Origin: Saccharina japonica
Taxonomy: Eukaryota > Sar > Phaeophyceae > Laminariales > Laminariaceae
Direction: 5' to 3'
Assembly: GCA_008828725.1 (NCBI GenBank)
Contig: MEHQ01004367.1
Location: 1-64,000, forward strand
DNA length: 64,000 bases
In this document: piece by piece, positions 1 to 10,199 of the stretch
How the letters are laid out: every line of letters begins with the position of its first letter
Numbering within the stretch: the stretch's first letter is position 1
Notes under the pieces: generated by a model
What the model saw: only the letters and a program-made list of their open reading frames with translations
Databases searched by the model: none
Told to the model about the DNA's origin: nothing
Position numbers and translations under genes: made by a program

Positions 1-810
1 ATTTTTTTCATGGGGCGGCTTCTTAGGTTAGGACTGCCGTAGACACATGGGCGTAGATGGATGTGGCGGTTGTCTGTCGTGTGTCGCACGGGAAATCGTT
101 TTTTTATCCCACGGTATTGCGGTAGGGTGGTACGTTCTGTTCGTGGCGGTTGTCCGGCGTGTGTCGCACGGGAGAGCGCTTTTTCTATTTTGATTGTTTC
201 GTCGAATTCTCGATTTGTCTTCTCGGACATCACTGCCGTAGACACATGAGCGTGGATGGATGCGACGGTTGTCTGTCGGGTGTCGCACGTTTAATCATTT
301 TCGTTTTATCCCACGGTATTGCGGTAGAGTGGAATATTCTGTTCGTGGAATATTTTTTTCATGGGTTTGGTTTCTTGGGCACCACTGCCGTAGACACATG
401 AGCGTAGATGGATGTGGCGGTTGTCTGTCGTGTGTCGCACGGGAATTTGTTTTTGTTTTATCCCACGGTATTGCGGTGGGGTGGTATATTCTGTTCGTGG
501 CGGCTGTCCTGCGTGTGTTGCACGGGAAAACGCTTTTTATATCATAATTGTTTTGTCGATTTCTCGATTTGTTAGGCGGTTGACTGTCGTGTGCAGCACG
601 GGAAATCGTCTTCGTTTTATCCCACGGTAGTAGCGGTTAAGTGGAATATTCCATTCGCGGCATTCGTGGATTTTTCATGGCTTTGTCTTCTTGGGCAACA
701 TTGCCGGACACGAGAGCGTAGATGGATGTGGCGTTGGTCTGGCGTGTGTTGCATGGTGTTGCACGGAAAAGCACCCTATATTTTGATGTTTTGTGCTTTT
801 TTACATGGAT
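1..810. repeat. Degenerate tandem repeat, about 5 units of 130-200 bp, running off the left edge
   Basis: The phrase ACTGCCGTAGACACATG recurs near 31, 231 and 383, with decayed forms near 570 and 698. Each is followed by a GTGTCGCACGGGAAAT-like block and a TTTTATCCCACGGTA block. Unit length varies because internal blocks are gained or lost. The open frames here (for example 28-288 minus, 61-249 plus) repeat with the DNA and show no protein family, so I treat the block as non-coding satellite. Confidence 0.8.
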
Positions 811-1555
811 GTGGGTTGGGCTTCTTTCGCGTCACTCCGTTAGTTGTCTGTCGTGCGTTGTGGGAAAGTGGCTTGGGTATACCGTATTTTAGAGTCCGTC
901 GATGTTATTCCATGGTTTGGCTTTGCTTGCCTCATTGCGTTGCTTTGAGTGTTTTCTTGCTGGAGAGTGTGCCTTTGATTGGGGCTCATTTATTGCGTCA
1001 GGGATCAATAATCGACAATATTTTAACGGGACTTCTTTCGATGTTATGGGCCTTTTTTGCATCATTCATTACGTCAGGAATCAACAATACAAACTGGGTC
1101 TCTTCAACGGCCCCTTGGCATCGTAAACTGGAGCCTTAGCCTCTCGGTCCCCTGGCATCGTAAACTACCTGATGTATTGCGGGCCTTATTCCTCCTTCGC
1201 TTCGCCGGCGGCCTGGGCCGGCGGCGAAGCCCCCTTGTCATAAATATAATTAATGGTGGGATCTGTGGAGATTTCGTCTCCACAGACTTCGTACTCGATT
1301 AATAACAAACTAAGAATTGTAAAAAGGCCGTCCGAGTCTAAAACAAAGAGTCATATTTCACAGTGGTACACAATACGTGAATATTAACAGTACGACGTAT
1401 ACGGAGTAATTACGATTCGAAACGTGGCAAAATAAAAGATCCGACTTTTGTCAAACTTCGTAAACGTCTATTAACAGCGTGATTTAGCCTGCGACGAATT
1501 TTCCTACATTTCGTCCGTCGTGTCTTGTAGTGATACCAGCAGATTATACAACCCG
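811..1555. other. Intergenic stretch without a recognisable gene
   Basis: A 182-codon frame covers 591-1139 but begins inside the satellite and has no recognisable domain. The phrase CTGGCATCGTAAACT occurs twice in about 40 bp (near 1110 and 1150). A GC-rich imperfect hairpin built on GCTTCGCCGGCGG lies near 1197-1235. Nothing else is recognised. Confidence 0.5.
1262..1286. other. Perfect 10-bp stem hairpin
   Basis: TCTGTGGAGA and its exact complement TCTCCACAGA enclose the 5-base loop TTTCG. No T-run follows, so there is no reason to call it a terminator. Confidence 0.7.
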
Positions 1556-1561
1556 TTATTA

Positions 1562-1877
1562 GCAAGGATCTTTAAGGGATTATTTTGTCTTTGATATCAA
1601 ATTTCCGTGGTCCGCAAGTCGGAATCGTGGTCCGCGGTCGGAATGCTCTCGCAATTTTATCGCTATGGATGCCGTAGCGGTGGAGGCGCGTCTCACACGC
1701 CTGTTTGTGGTCCGTTTTGGGTCCGGTTCGGGTGAGGGTTATAGGGCCTAGGGTTTGGGGTCGGGTTGGGGGTTGGGTTGGGTCTACGCCCGTACCTTGA
1801 TCCCACCAGGAAGGGTTCTCTCGCTCGCAAAGCAATGCAACAGTAAGTTAACCGTCCGCCCTTACAAAGATCCTTGC
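1562..1877. repeat. Short inverted repeat flanking a G-rich telomere-like tract
   Basis: GCAAGGATCTTT at 1562-1573 is matched exactly by AAAGATCCTTGC at 1866-1877. The match extends weakly inward through AAGGG. A perfect 12-bp inverted pair within about 320 bp is unlikely by chance. It may be the terminal repeat of a small non-autonomous element, but no clear target duplication is visible. Confidence 0.4.
1718..1790. repeat. Degenerate GGGTT/TTAGGG-like tract
   Basis: A run of GGGTT, GGGTTA, GGGTTT and GGGTTGGG words in the TTAGGG orientation, much decayed. It resembles interstitial telomeric sequence. Similar tracts lie at 17749-17790 (opposite strand) and 23975-24035. Confidence 0.5.
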
Positions 1878-1962
1878 GAATTGCAATAATAGGTAACCAG
1901 GTACCAAACCTGCGGCATGAAATCGAACCTACAGGAAGGAGCAGCAAGTAGGACACATGGGG

Positions 1963-2418
1963 TGTTCGATATAGGTTATATCCACTGACAGTGTGGCGGA
2001 TCGGCCCTTCCGCTTGCGGCAGTACGGGATTTACAGTAGCCCATAAACATTACCTGGTATGTGGAAGGTCCATTGACTATAGGGAACGGCACATTGCGGG
2101 CTATTCTGGAATTGAGAATTGTTGATTTGTGGCCCGTATTGGACCTCGGTTTGTGGTTCGGGAACGTGCGAGGGATTGTGGTTGGTGGGAAGACGTGATG
2201 GGTAGGAGCTCGCGCTCCCACCTCATCTCACTCCAACCTACACCCACTCCAACCCTCTTCTTCTCGTGTTCCCTTGGGTACTGCTGTAATATTCAAGACA
2301 TAAACACATAATTTTCTTTTCTCTGGGACATACTGCATAGGACAGTACTTGTCTGGGCTCACAGCTCGGGGCTGTTAGTGCCACTCCGTCTCCTGATCAT
2401 TGCTGTCAATTGAATACG
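1963..2418 (+). repeat. 5' LTR of the copia element
   Basis: It begins TGTTCGATATAGG and ends at AATTGAATAC plus one base, about 456 bp. It is collinear with 7536-7992. In retroelements it carries promoter and polyadenylation signals; I cannot place these precisely. No clear tRNA-complementary primer site is seen directly downstream, although GTTCGAAC near 2429 has the form of a tRNA T-arm. Confidence 0.95.
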
Positions 2419-2453
2419 TTAACGAAAAGTTCGAACTTGACTGGTGTTCCGAG

Positions 2454-3598
2454 ATGGACCAAGAGACCATAGAAGACTTGAAGGAGCAGCTCGCAGCGCA
2501 GGCGAGGCTCTTCGAAGAAAGGTTGTCAGCAATAGAGGCGAGTCGAGAGGATACTGGCGGGCTGCAAGGGGCGACCGCCGGTGGACAGGACCAGCCTTCG
2601 TCAGGTGTAGAAGGTACTAGTGAGCAGGCAGGGTTTGCTTCTAGTCGTAGAGTTGGAGCCGCCACCGATAGTCTGCCGCAAGCTGTCGGTGATGTAGGTA
2701 CTATATGGGATAGTCATCTAGCTGTAGGACCACGGGAGACCAGTAGAATCAAATATGGAATTCCTAAATTTAATGGTAACAGTGTAGAGTACCCACTGTG
2801 GAAGAGACGCTTCGAGGGTTACGCGATTGCGAACGGTTCCATGCAGGCTTTTACCACTATGTCTGACATGATGGTAGGTGACCCGTCTGTAACGTCGGCT
2901 TACATACTGGACCAAGGCTTCAGTGAGTTCGCCATTAAACGGTCCCGACTTGCATGGACCTGTGTAACCGAGAGCGTCACCGACCGCGAACTGCTCAGCC
3001 GAGTATATGATATTAACTCCCCTAGCTTAGGTTGGCGTATGCTAGAAGACTGGTTCTTGTCCAAAACTTGGCTGAAACGTCTAAGTGGAAGCGTCAGTTC
3101 AACGATCTGGTCATGGAAAAGAGAGAAGAACCGATGAGATTTTTCGCTCGTGTAGACAAGATTGTCGGTGTTTTGGGATCCCTGGGAGTTCATTTGCCTG
3201 TAGAGGATGTAAACCTCAAAATCGTAGAAGTACTTACCAGCGACTACGAATTCGAACAGCGCACGATACTGTACGAGGACGACATCACCCGGGCGGAAAT
3301 AGAGGCGATAGTCAGGCAACGGTATACAGTTATGTCTAGGGGTGCAAACACCAAGACTCGTAACGTAGGATAGGCCCTAGTTGGGAACAAGCCCGGTCGC
3401 CGAAACCGTAACGAGGATGGTAGTAGAAAGGGTGACCGAGCTGGTAAGGGTATTTCCGGTGGTGTTATGACAGCCAAGAACAACAGCACTGCCAGCGGTA
3501 AGAAGAATGGGGAGAAGAAGTACGACGACATGCGGAACAAGTGTCACCGATGCTTGGAGCCAGGCCATCGATGGTTCGACTGCACCGCACACGTCATT
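2454..3598 (+). pseudogene. copia gag (capsid plus zinc knuckle), frameshifted
   Basis: Encodes the structural Gag protein that would pack retrotransposon RNA in the cytoplasm. The chosen start is the ATG at 2454, which opens an acidic helical N-terminus; an upstream in-frame start at 2400 lies inside the LTR. The capsid part reads IPKFNG, then YPLWKRRFEGY, the usual copia Gag core. Near 3062 the frame shifts, after which WKRQFNDLVMEKREEPM continues the Gag helix region. A stop at 3371-3373 interrupts it. The same frame resumes with a basic segment and a CX2CX4HX4C knuckle at 3542-3583 (CHRCLEPGHRWFDC). Broken by one frameshift and one stop, so non-functional. Confidence 0.93.
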
Positions 3599-4123
3599 CC
3601 CGCCGCGAAGAAGTCCCAGAACGGCACTGGTGAGATTATAGGCTGTCTAGCGATTGGTATGCTTGGTAAGAGCGATGCGGTAGGAGAGCGCGAGCAGAGT
3701 AAGGACGGCACAGAGAAGTGGATAGCTGATAGTGGTGCAACCTTTCGCACGACTAGATCAGCTGACTTGCTTCAAGCCGTGCAACCATACGAGGACAAGG
3801 TTAAGATTGGCAACGATATTTTGATAGACGTTGAGGGTTACGGGTCGCTGACGGTTGTTTTCCCTAACAACGCAGAAGACATCAAAGTAAGGCTAGACAA
3901 GGTGGCATACGTGCCCAGCTTGGCTCTCAACCTATTTTTCCTAATGGCTGCGCACACACGAGGAGTAGGTTTTTCAACTGACGATGAGGATATGAGCGTG
4001 ACCCTAGCGCACGGACGTCTTAGTTTTTGGAGTGGTGGTTCTGGTTACTCTAACCACGGTAGAAGGCTTGACCCTCATGACGAGTGCATCCCTTTTCCCC
4101 TGTCGGCTCCCGTGCCCCTTTAG
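3599..4123 (+). pseudogene. copia aspartic protease domain
   Basis: Retroelement protease that would cut the Gag-Pol precursor. The active-site signature DSGAT is at 3728-3742, preceded by KWIA and followed by a typical fold with IDVEGYGSL and VAYVPSLALNLF. It reads in the same frame as the zinc knuckle, as expected for copia Gag-Pol. A TAG at 4121-4123 ends the frame. In-frame sequence continues beyond it for about 90 codons into the pre-integrase zinc region, so this stop is a lesion rather than a natural end. Confidence 0.92.
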
Positions 4124-4299
4124 AGCCTCGTACAACCTGCTCTCCATACCCCCCTGGGCTTCCCTGTGGTAGCCCCCGTCAGTGTTGACCAACGTGAGCC
4201 TGAGTCGCTCAGAAGTTTGATATTCGCAAGCGGGAACCTTGTGACTCTTGCTGATTATGCTCCTCTAGCGTTTCCCATGATAGCCCCTGGTAGTGTGGA

Positions 4300-5990
4300 C
4301 TCGCATGAGACTCCTGTAGACATCAAACTTTTCCACTGCGTGCACGGCCATGCTGGCCAATGTTTGTTGAGAGAGACTGCCAAATCACTAGTGTAGAGCT
4401 GCTAGGTAGGTTGAGACCATGCACTGGTTGTTCTATGGCCAAGGGATACCGTAAACCGATCGCTAACAGTACAAAATCACGCGCGACAGAGAAGCTAGGA
4501 AGAATTTTCGTGGATCTAAGTGGCCCTAAGAGGGTTCCTTCGTTGCTTGGTAAGAAGTACGTGATGATAGTGAAGGATGAGTTTACCCGGTACTCATGGG
4601 TATACTTCCTCCAGCGTAAATCCGATGCTGCTGACGCATTTATGATTGTTTTGGCTGATGTACGTGCGGATGGTGTACCGTCAGAAGTAGAGAGAGTAAG
4701 GTCTGATAATGGGGGAGAGTTCTTTGGTGGGGATTTCGGGGACGTGTGCAGGCAGTATTGCATCAAACAGGAATTCACCAACGCAAAGTGTCCAGAGTTA
4801 AACGGCGTTGCCGAGCGAGCCTTCGGTATCATCCGAAACTCGACGCTTGCTGTTCGCATCCAAGCCCCCATCCTCTTCCCACACGTCGAACTGCCACCGT
4901 CGGAGACCCTCTGGGCTGAGGCTGTACACTGGGCGTGTGCGGCTCTGAACTGCACCGCGACTACGTCCAACCCGGGTAACAAGTCGCCGCACGAGATGTG
5001 GCATGGTAAGACTGCACCTGCGTCACCGCACCCGTTTCTTCGTCCGGGGTATTGTCGTTGGAACCGCCCGTCAAAGTCGTTCCCCAGGTGCGAGAGTAGC
5101 TTCTACCTCGGGCCAGGCATCGACCACCCCCGTGATCCATTGCGCATGCTGACGCGGGCAAACAAGTTGATAGAAACAAGGGACGTCACCTGGGAGGCAC
5201 CACCGATTATGGGAGTGCCGCCGGTGCAACTGCAACAACCGGCATCGCCGGAACTGGCAGGGGCGCCGGAGCTGGGAGGGACGCCAGAGCTGGGAGGGGC
5301 GTCGGAGCTGGGAGGGACGCCGGAGCCGGGAGGGCTAGATGANTTCGATTCTGGCCCACCGACTCCATTCCCACTGCTGGGGAGGGGAATCCCCCATCAG
5401 CGTCGAGTGGCCTCTCCAGCGGGGAGTGTAGGCCATGGTGGCCAATGTGAACCGGGTTATGTAGACAGTGAAAGTCTGCCAGCCCCCGATGCCACTATTC
5501 CCCCGCCTGGTGATTCTTTGTCGCCGGTGGGCAGCGAGCCGTCTGTCGACGGCGATCTCTCGGCCGAGGAGAGCGAGACGACGTCATCGGACGAGAGCGA
5601 TCTGGTTCCTACGATGGCGCGGACTGCGGCGCGTCAACTCGAGTCGAACCTGCTAGGGTTCAGAGGTGGCGAGGAGCTTGGGCGAACTAGGGCGCAGACG
5701 CGAGCGCTCAATCAAGATGCAGCTGGCCTGGTGAGTATGTTCGGGCCCGATGAAGGGGGAAAACTAATCCATGGGCTTCTGGCGGTACAGGCGGTTACCC
5801 GTAAGCCGGGAGAGTTACCTAAATGCCTCATCCGGGAAGCGGGACTGGAGCCAGTTTCGTACCCCGCGGCGTGCTCGTCGGAGTACTCCGACGTGTGGAT
5901 GGAGGCGATGACGAAGGAGTTCGATGGGCTTGTGGCGGCCGGAACCTTTGCGGAAGTGACTGAAATTCCTGGGGGGTGCAACATCGTAGA
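4300..5990 (+). pseudogene. copia integrase with variable C-terminal linker
   Basis: Integrase would insert the cDNA into the host genome. The N-terminal His/Cys zinc module starts in one frame (HCVHGHAG near 4335) and shifts near 4385 into the next, where CTGC completes it. The catalytic triad is intact: Asp at 4513-4515 (VDLSGP), Asp at 4705-4707 (SDNGGEF) and Glu at 4813-4815 (VAER), with 35 residues between the last two (DD35E). The GKTAP...P fold follows near 5000. After about 5200 comes a low-conservation linker with Pro/Gly repeats and an acidic Ser-rich patch. One ambiguous base is at 5343. The frame runs to a stop at 6057, past the true junction with reverse transcriptase near 5998. 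Confidence 0.93.
5250..5335 (+). repeat. 15-bp tandem repeat inside the integrase linker
   Basis: About five units coding PELGGx-type pentapeptides (variants ELAGA, ELGGT, ELGGA, EPGG). It lies in the disordered linker between integrase and reverse transcriptase, where length variation is tolerated. Confidence 0.8.
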
Positions 5991-6833
5991 CGCATGCTAT
6001 ACAAGTGGAAGGGAGATTCGCATGGTATGGTTGACAGGGCAAAGGCCATCATGGTAGCGATGGGTTACAGCCAGGTAGAGGGAGTATACTACTTTGAGAC
6101 GTTTGCCCCTACGGTCTCTGCTACCTCTAACAGGTTGGTAGCGGCGATGGCGTGTAAGCTAGACTGGGACCTGAGGCACTTAGATGTAGACCAGGCTTTC
6201 ATCCAGTCTGAGTTGGACACCGATGTCTACTTACGTCTGCCCATCGGTTGTGGATCAGTATCTGGTAAGGTGGTGCTTCTCAACAAAGCCCTTTACGGCT
6301 TGAAGCAGAGTGGTCGAGCGTGGTATCAGCTGTTGTCGTCAACCCTGGTAGAGTGTGGTTTCGAGCAATGCTTGGTAGATCCCTATGTGTTTCGTTTGGT
6401 AGTTGCTGGGGACGTTGTGGCGATGATGGTCTTCCATGTGGACGACATCAAGATTGCAGCTACTGAGGTGGTAACTGAAGTAGTGGTCAGTACCCTCAAC
6501 CAGAGATTTACCACCGAACATCTCGGGGAGGTAGAATGGTACATGTGCAGTGAGTACAAGAGGGACCGGGAGAAAGGTACTTTGGAGATTACGCAGACTC
6601 AGTTTATTCGGAGTGTACTAAATCGTTTTGGTGTCTCGAAGTCCAGCCCCATCTCCGCTACCCCTTCCTTGAACCTCAGGCCCTTAAGCGAGGAGGAAAC
6701 TGTGGTGGACGTACCGTTCCGTGAGATCGTGGGGAGCCTGATGTGGATCGCGAACCAGACAAGACCCGATATCGCAAATGCGGTTCGGGCAATCGCACGG
6801 TTTTCACATGACCCCAAGCCGATTCACTACTAG
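5976..6833 (+). pseudogene. copia reverse transcriptase domain
   Basis: RNA-dependent DNA polymerase of the element. The frame begins with YKWKGDSHG and KAIMVAMGYSQ, then YFETFAPTVSATS, the standard entry to the copia RVT_2 fold. LDVDQAFIQSEL carries the first catalytic Asp. ALYGLKQSGRAWY and the catalytic HVDD (6435-6446; usually YVDD) follow. The region ends with IVGSLMWIANQTRPDI. A TAG at 6831-6833 replaces a sense codon, and the same frame continues into RNase H. The upstream junction needs a frameshift near 5998. The His in place of Tyr in the YVDD box is a further oddity. Confidence 0.95.
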
Positions 6834-7401
6834 GCGGCACAGAAGATTTTCGAGTATCTGAATGCCACGCCGGAGTTAGGGTTAACTTTCCGGCGGGATA
6901 TCGAGGTGGGTTCTGTTCAGATGGAGTTTGGTTTGGAGACGTACGTGGACGCAGACTACGCCCATAAGGCGGAGGACAGGTGTTCCGTTTCTGGTGTTGC
7001 AGTTTGCTGCGGGGGTACGTCTAGCGTCTTGGTTCTCTAGGACGCAGAAATGCGTCACCCTATCTACCACTGAGGCAGAGTACGTAGCAATGGCAGACGG
7101 GGTCAAGGAGACCTTATATGTGAGGGAGATACTGGCGTTTCTGATGCCCTGTCTGGGGCCGATGAGCATTGGCGTGTACGAGGACAATAAGGGGGCGATA
7201 GACCTAGCTAAGAACCCCTTGAGCTCGTCCAACAGTAAGCACATTGACGTACGGTACCATTTTCTGAGGGAGTTGGCTTCCAGTGGTGACATTTCTGTGC
7301 AGTATCTTCGGTCGGAAGATCAGCATGCGGATATCCTAACGAAAGCGATTGGTAGAGAGAGTTTCGAGAGGCACCGCGATTTCCTTTTGGGTAGGGGTTA
7401 G
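6834..7401 (+). pseudogene. copia RNase H domain
   Basis: RNase H would remove the RNA template. YVDADYA with the first acidic residues is at about 6942-6962 in the reverse-transcriptase frame. After a frameshift near 7015 the domain continues with TQKCVTLSTTEAEYVA, EDNKGAIDLAKNP and the conserved C-terminal KHIDVRYHF and HADILTKA. The true C-terminus and stop are at 7399-7401, about 135 bp before the 3' LTR. Confidence 0.94.
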
Positions 7402-7519
7402 GTTTCAATATTTTTCCTGATCTTCTAGTGGAATATATTATTTGAGGTAGGCTTTCATAGTAAGCGCTTCGATCTAGTTTTGCCGATACCCGCGGTGTCC
7501 CCGCACAGGCATGTAGTGG

Positions 7520-7535
7520 ATACACCAAGGGAGGG
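7520..7535 (+). other. Polypurine tract before the 3' LTR
   Basis: CCAAGGGAGGG directly abuts the TG of the 3' LTR, the usual primer position for plus-strand DNA synthesis. Confidence 0.75.
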
Positions 7536-7992
7536 TGTTCGATATAGGTTATATCCACTAACAGTGTGGCGGATCGGCCGCTCCGCTTGCGGCAGTACGG
7601 GATTTACAGTAGCCCATAAACATTACCTGGTATGTGGAAAGTCCATTGACTATAGGGAACGGGACATTGCGGGCTATTCTGGAAGTGAGAATTGTTGATT
7701 TGTGGCCCGTATTGGACCTCGGTTTGTGGTTCGGGAACGTGCGAGGGATTGTGGTTGGTGGGCAATCGTGATGGGTAGGAGCTCGCGCTCCCACCTCATC
7801 TCACTCCAACCTGCACCCACTCCAAACCCTCTTCTCCTCGTGTTCCCTTGGGTACTGCTGTAATATTCAAGACATAAACACATCATCTTCTTTTCTCTGG
7901 GACAGACTGCATAGGGCAGTATTTGTCTGGGCTCACAGCTCGGGGCTGTTGGTGCCACTTCGTCTCCTGATCATCACTGTCAATTGAATACA
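7536..7992 (+). repeat. 3' LTR of the copia element
   Basis: Collinear with the 5' LTR, beginning TGTTCGATATAGG and ending GAATACA, 457 bp. Differences from the 5' copy are scattered substitutions and one single-base indel. Confidence 0.95.
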
Positions 7993-8157
7993 GGGTTGGG
8001 GTTTACGTAGGCTCTACGAATATCTAATCGACTTCAGCACCAACAACAGCAGTACTAACAGTAAGGAGGCATACCAATGGCGGCCGGGGATTTGGATATC
8101 ATACACCTAGCCCCCCGGAGGGATCGAAAGCAAACTATTTAACGTACACATATCTTT

Positions 8158-8805
8158 GTTTTGGGCAGCGGCCAAAAAAAGGTATACCTCGTCCATTTGC
8201 GGCCAAAATCAGGTACATACTTAAAACCAAGTAGAAAACGCACTCCACGTGCGCTGCCATTGGTCCAAAACTCGTTGTACCTGTTTTTGCCTCTTCAAAA
8301 CCCAGGTATACCTGATTTTGTCTACTCTGCTTGACTTTCACCTTTTTTTGTCGTTTTTAAGCCAATCAGAGGCCCTTCATAGTTCCACCCTATGTCCCCT
8401 ATACAATTGCCGACGTACGCGGAGACCCCCTTCTCCCTTCGCACCTCACACTACACGCCACTCGAGCGACACACACACATACATATCTGCCTTCACACCT
8501 CCGCCGAAATAATACGAGATAGAAGGCTCCCATTCGGGATTGTGTTTGACTTGGAATATCAGGGGTGTCACAAAAGTTGAGAAGGGAGAATACATCAGCA
8601 GGCGTTCGTTCCTCGTACTACTAATAGCAGCTACTCGTATACGTAGCCACCGGGCGAACACGAAGAGCACGAAAAAACTCTACTTTGCATTGCAAGGAAC
8701 GGCAGGTTCGTGGGGTGCGTTTTAAACTTGATTTTAGTATGTACCTGTTTTTGGCCCCGAACGGACCAGGTGTACCTGTTTTTGGCCGCTGCCCTTTTGT
8801 TTTTG
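8158..8805. mobile_element. Terminal-inverted-repeat element, about 650 bp, non-coding
   Basis: GGGCAGCGGCCAAAAA at 8165 and its complement GGCCGCTGCCC at 8785-8795 begin arms that match for about 80 bp, including the internal phrases CAGGTACATACT and AAAACGCAC. A second, inner inverted copy of GGTATACCT/AAAATCAGGTA lies at 8180-8335. T-rich flanks prevent a confident target duplication. No transposase is present. Confidence 0.7.
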
Positions 8806-8823
8806 TTTGTATCATACAGGAGG

Positions 8824-9003
8824 AGTACAGGACACCAACAGTAATAATAAGAAACAGGCTAACATGAAAGCCAGGCTGAGATTAAGAGGGAAATATGAAA
8901 TTCGGGAGTCTTTATCTTGAAATTAACGTAGAAAGCACCCTTCCTCGAGTAAGAAATCCAGCCAGGACCCGATTTCCTGTTCCTGATTGGGTATTCTGTA
9001 CTG
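8824..9003. mobile_element. Short mariner-type MITE, deletion derivative of the 55.3-57.1 kb element
   Basis: Its left half (ACAGGACACC, AAGAAACAGGCT, GCCAGGCTGAGATT) matches the complement of the right arm of 55293-57086. Its right half (GTAGAAAGCACCCT, TAAGAAATCCAG, TTTCCTGTT) matches the complement of the left arm. It is therefore essentially the two arms joined with the 1.6-kb interior missing. Confidence 0.75.
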
Positions 9004-9276
9004 TGTGTGATTTGTGCTATTGTTATAATACCGGAGAGGCGCAAACCCTCACATCGAGTTAAATAAAGTAACATGACTCCCAAGGGCGCACACAAAAAAA
9101 AAGGGAAAACGACACCACACTCCTAGGAAGGCCAGAATGAAAAATAAACTGGATCGCTGTGATGACAGGGGACGAAATGAGCGAAAACCAGTTTTTTCGT
9201 TTCTTGTTATTTTTGTTTCACTCGGTTTTAGAGACCCCCCCTACATTTCTTTTTGCTGGGGGTGGGGGGGTCATTA

Positions 9277-9357
9277 CCTCCTTAGGAACTGGTCCCACGT
9301 ATTTGGGGACAAACTACTTGGAATTAGTGTGGAATAACACTTTCAGTTCTGAATGGG
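9277..9357. mobile_element. Divergent piggyBac-type MITE
   Basis: In reverse orientation it begins TTAACCC and carries ACTAATTCCAAGTAG followed by TTTGTCCCC, in the same order as the intact copy at 40520-40608. The right flank is GGG followed by TTAA. The left terminus is decayed. Confidence 0.6.
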
Positions 9358-9829
9358 TTAAACACCAAGTTGACTTCTTGTTTCCTGGGATCACAACGGT
9401 CCGGTTTTCCCCTCCAATATAGGGGGGGGGGGGGTAGTGGGGTGTCTGGGATTCAGATCCGCGCGCACCCTTGTGATACCACATCCCTCGTGTGACATAT
9501 TATACCGGTAAGGTGCCTGTTCAGCTTTGCTGCTTGGTCGAGGCTTGGTGGTACACTGCATGGTCATCATGTGCTTAACGAGCATACCATACTGGCATGT
9601 TTTAGTGCTTAGACAAGGCATTCCATGATGTATTATTTGAGTCTCGAGCACTGTTCGCGATCTCTTCGACAGTGGCGTACAGATCATTTACAGACGCAGG
9701 TGGGAAGGTAAGGTGCCAATGACACCAGGAGCGGTCAGCGGTTCGTTTCCCTGATGGATTCTCGTATCAAGGGTATACACAGGTGTGCAAGGTACCTGGT
9801 GTCTATCGATTAATCTGCTTGCCGATCCC

Positions 9830-10170
9830 ACGGCTCTCTTCGGGGCCTTCTGGACAACCTTCGAGCGACCTCATACCTCCTTTATACCACTCACTACTGC
9901 TGCTGCAGTCGCTGTCCCTACGTAGCTGCGGCCTATAGGTTGGAGCACCGCCTAGTACTATTGTAGTACCCTGGAAGGCCTTGTATCAAGCAGAGGGGGG
10001 GGCGGATCTCTACGGTCCCCTGTGTTCAGTTTTGCAAGGTGAGGGGGGGGGCGGCTCTCTACAGTCCTCTGTATTCAGTTGTACAAGCAGTGGGGGGGGA
10101 GGGGGGGGGGGGTGGGAGGGGGGGGCTCTCTACCGTCCCCTGTGTTCAGTTACATATAAATATTGTTCAG
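9830..10170. repeat. Dispersed repeat, partner of 27950-28262, ending in poly-G runs
   Basis: The segments CACGGCTCT, GACCT...CCTTTGTACC-like, CTGCTGCAGTCGCTG and GGAAGGCCTTGTATCAAGCAG occur in both copies, same orientation, at roughly 75-80 percent by eye. On the minus strand both contain the peptide pattern YKGxMxSxEGxPEGPEE, so the repeat may derive from a coding element. Confidence 0.65.
9985..10145. repeat. Three tandem units with long G-runs
   Basis: Each unit is an 8-14 base G-run followed by CTCTCTAC(G/A)GTCC and CTGTGTTCAGTT-like sequence, about 55-70 bp per unit. The runs could form G-quadruplexes on the plus strand. 28167-28262 holds one more unit and a C-run. Confidence 0.75.
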
Positions 10171-10199
10171 GCATAGAGGCAGGGGACGGTTTTCCGGTG

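Larger units (their letters stand above)
1963..7992 (+). mobile_element. Ty1/copia LTR retrotransposon, full length but inactivated
   Basis: Two direct LTRs (1963-2418 and 7536-7992) enclose a 5.1-kb interior. It encodes gag, protease, integrase, reverse transcriptase and RNase H in that order. Integrase before reverse transcriptase is diagnostic of Ty1/copia. The reading frame is broken by frameshifts near 3062, 4385, 5998 and 7015 and by stops at 3371, 4121 and 6831, so the copy cannot be autonomous. By eye the LTRs differ at about 20 positions out of 457 (roughly 95 percent identity), so the insertion is moderately old. LTRs start TG; the 3' copy ends CA while the 5' copy ends CG. No perfect target duplication is seen: left flank TGGGG, right flank GGGTT. 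There is one undetermined base at 5343. Confidence 0.96.
8087..9070 (+). repeat. Dispersed repeat with ends shared with 26991-27207, filled by nested insertions
   Basis: The left end GGGGATTTGGATATCATAC matches GAGGATTTGGATATCATAC at 26991. The right end ACCGGAGAGGCGCAAACCCTC (9029-9050) matches the block near 27168-27187, and both are followed by a CAT..AGT(T/C)AAATAA phrase. The copy at 27.0 kb is only about 220 bp. The extra 0.75 kb here is accounted for by the inverted-repeat element at 8158-8805 and the mariner-type MITE at 8824-9003. Confidence 0.7.

Noticed and set aside
591-1139. 182-codon frame as a gene
   Set aside because: It begins inside the degenerate satellite, with no domain and no splice context.
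1870-1945. tRNA-like T-arm (GGTTCGATT on the minus strand)
   Set aside because: No acceptor stem, anticodon arm or D-arm could be fitted around it.
1958-7997. Target-site duplication of the copia element
   Set aside because: The five bases on each side (TGGGG and GGGTT) do not match; shared GGG before both LTRs is explained by the polypurine tract.
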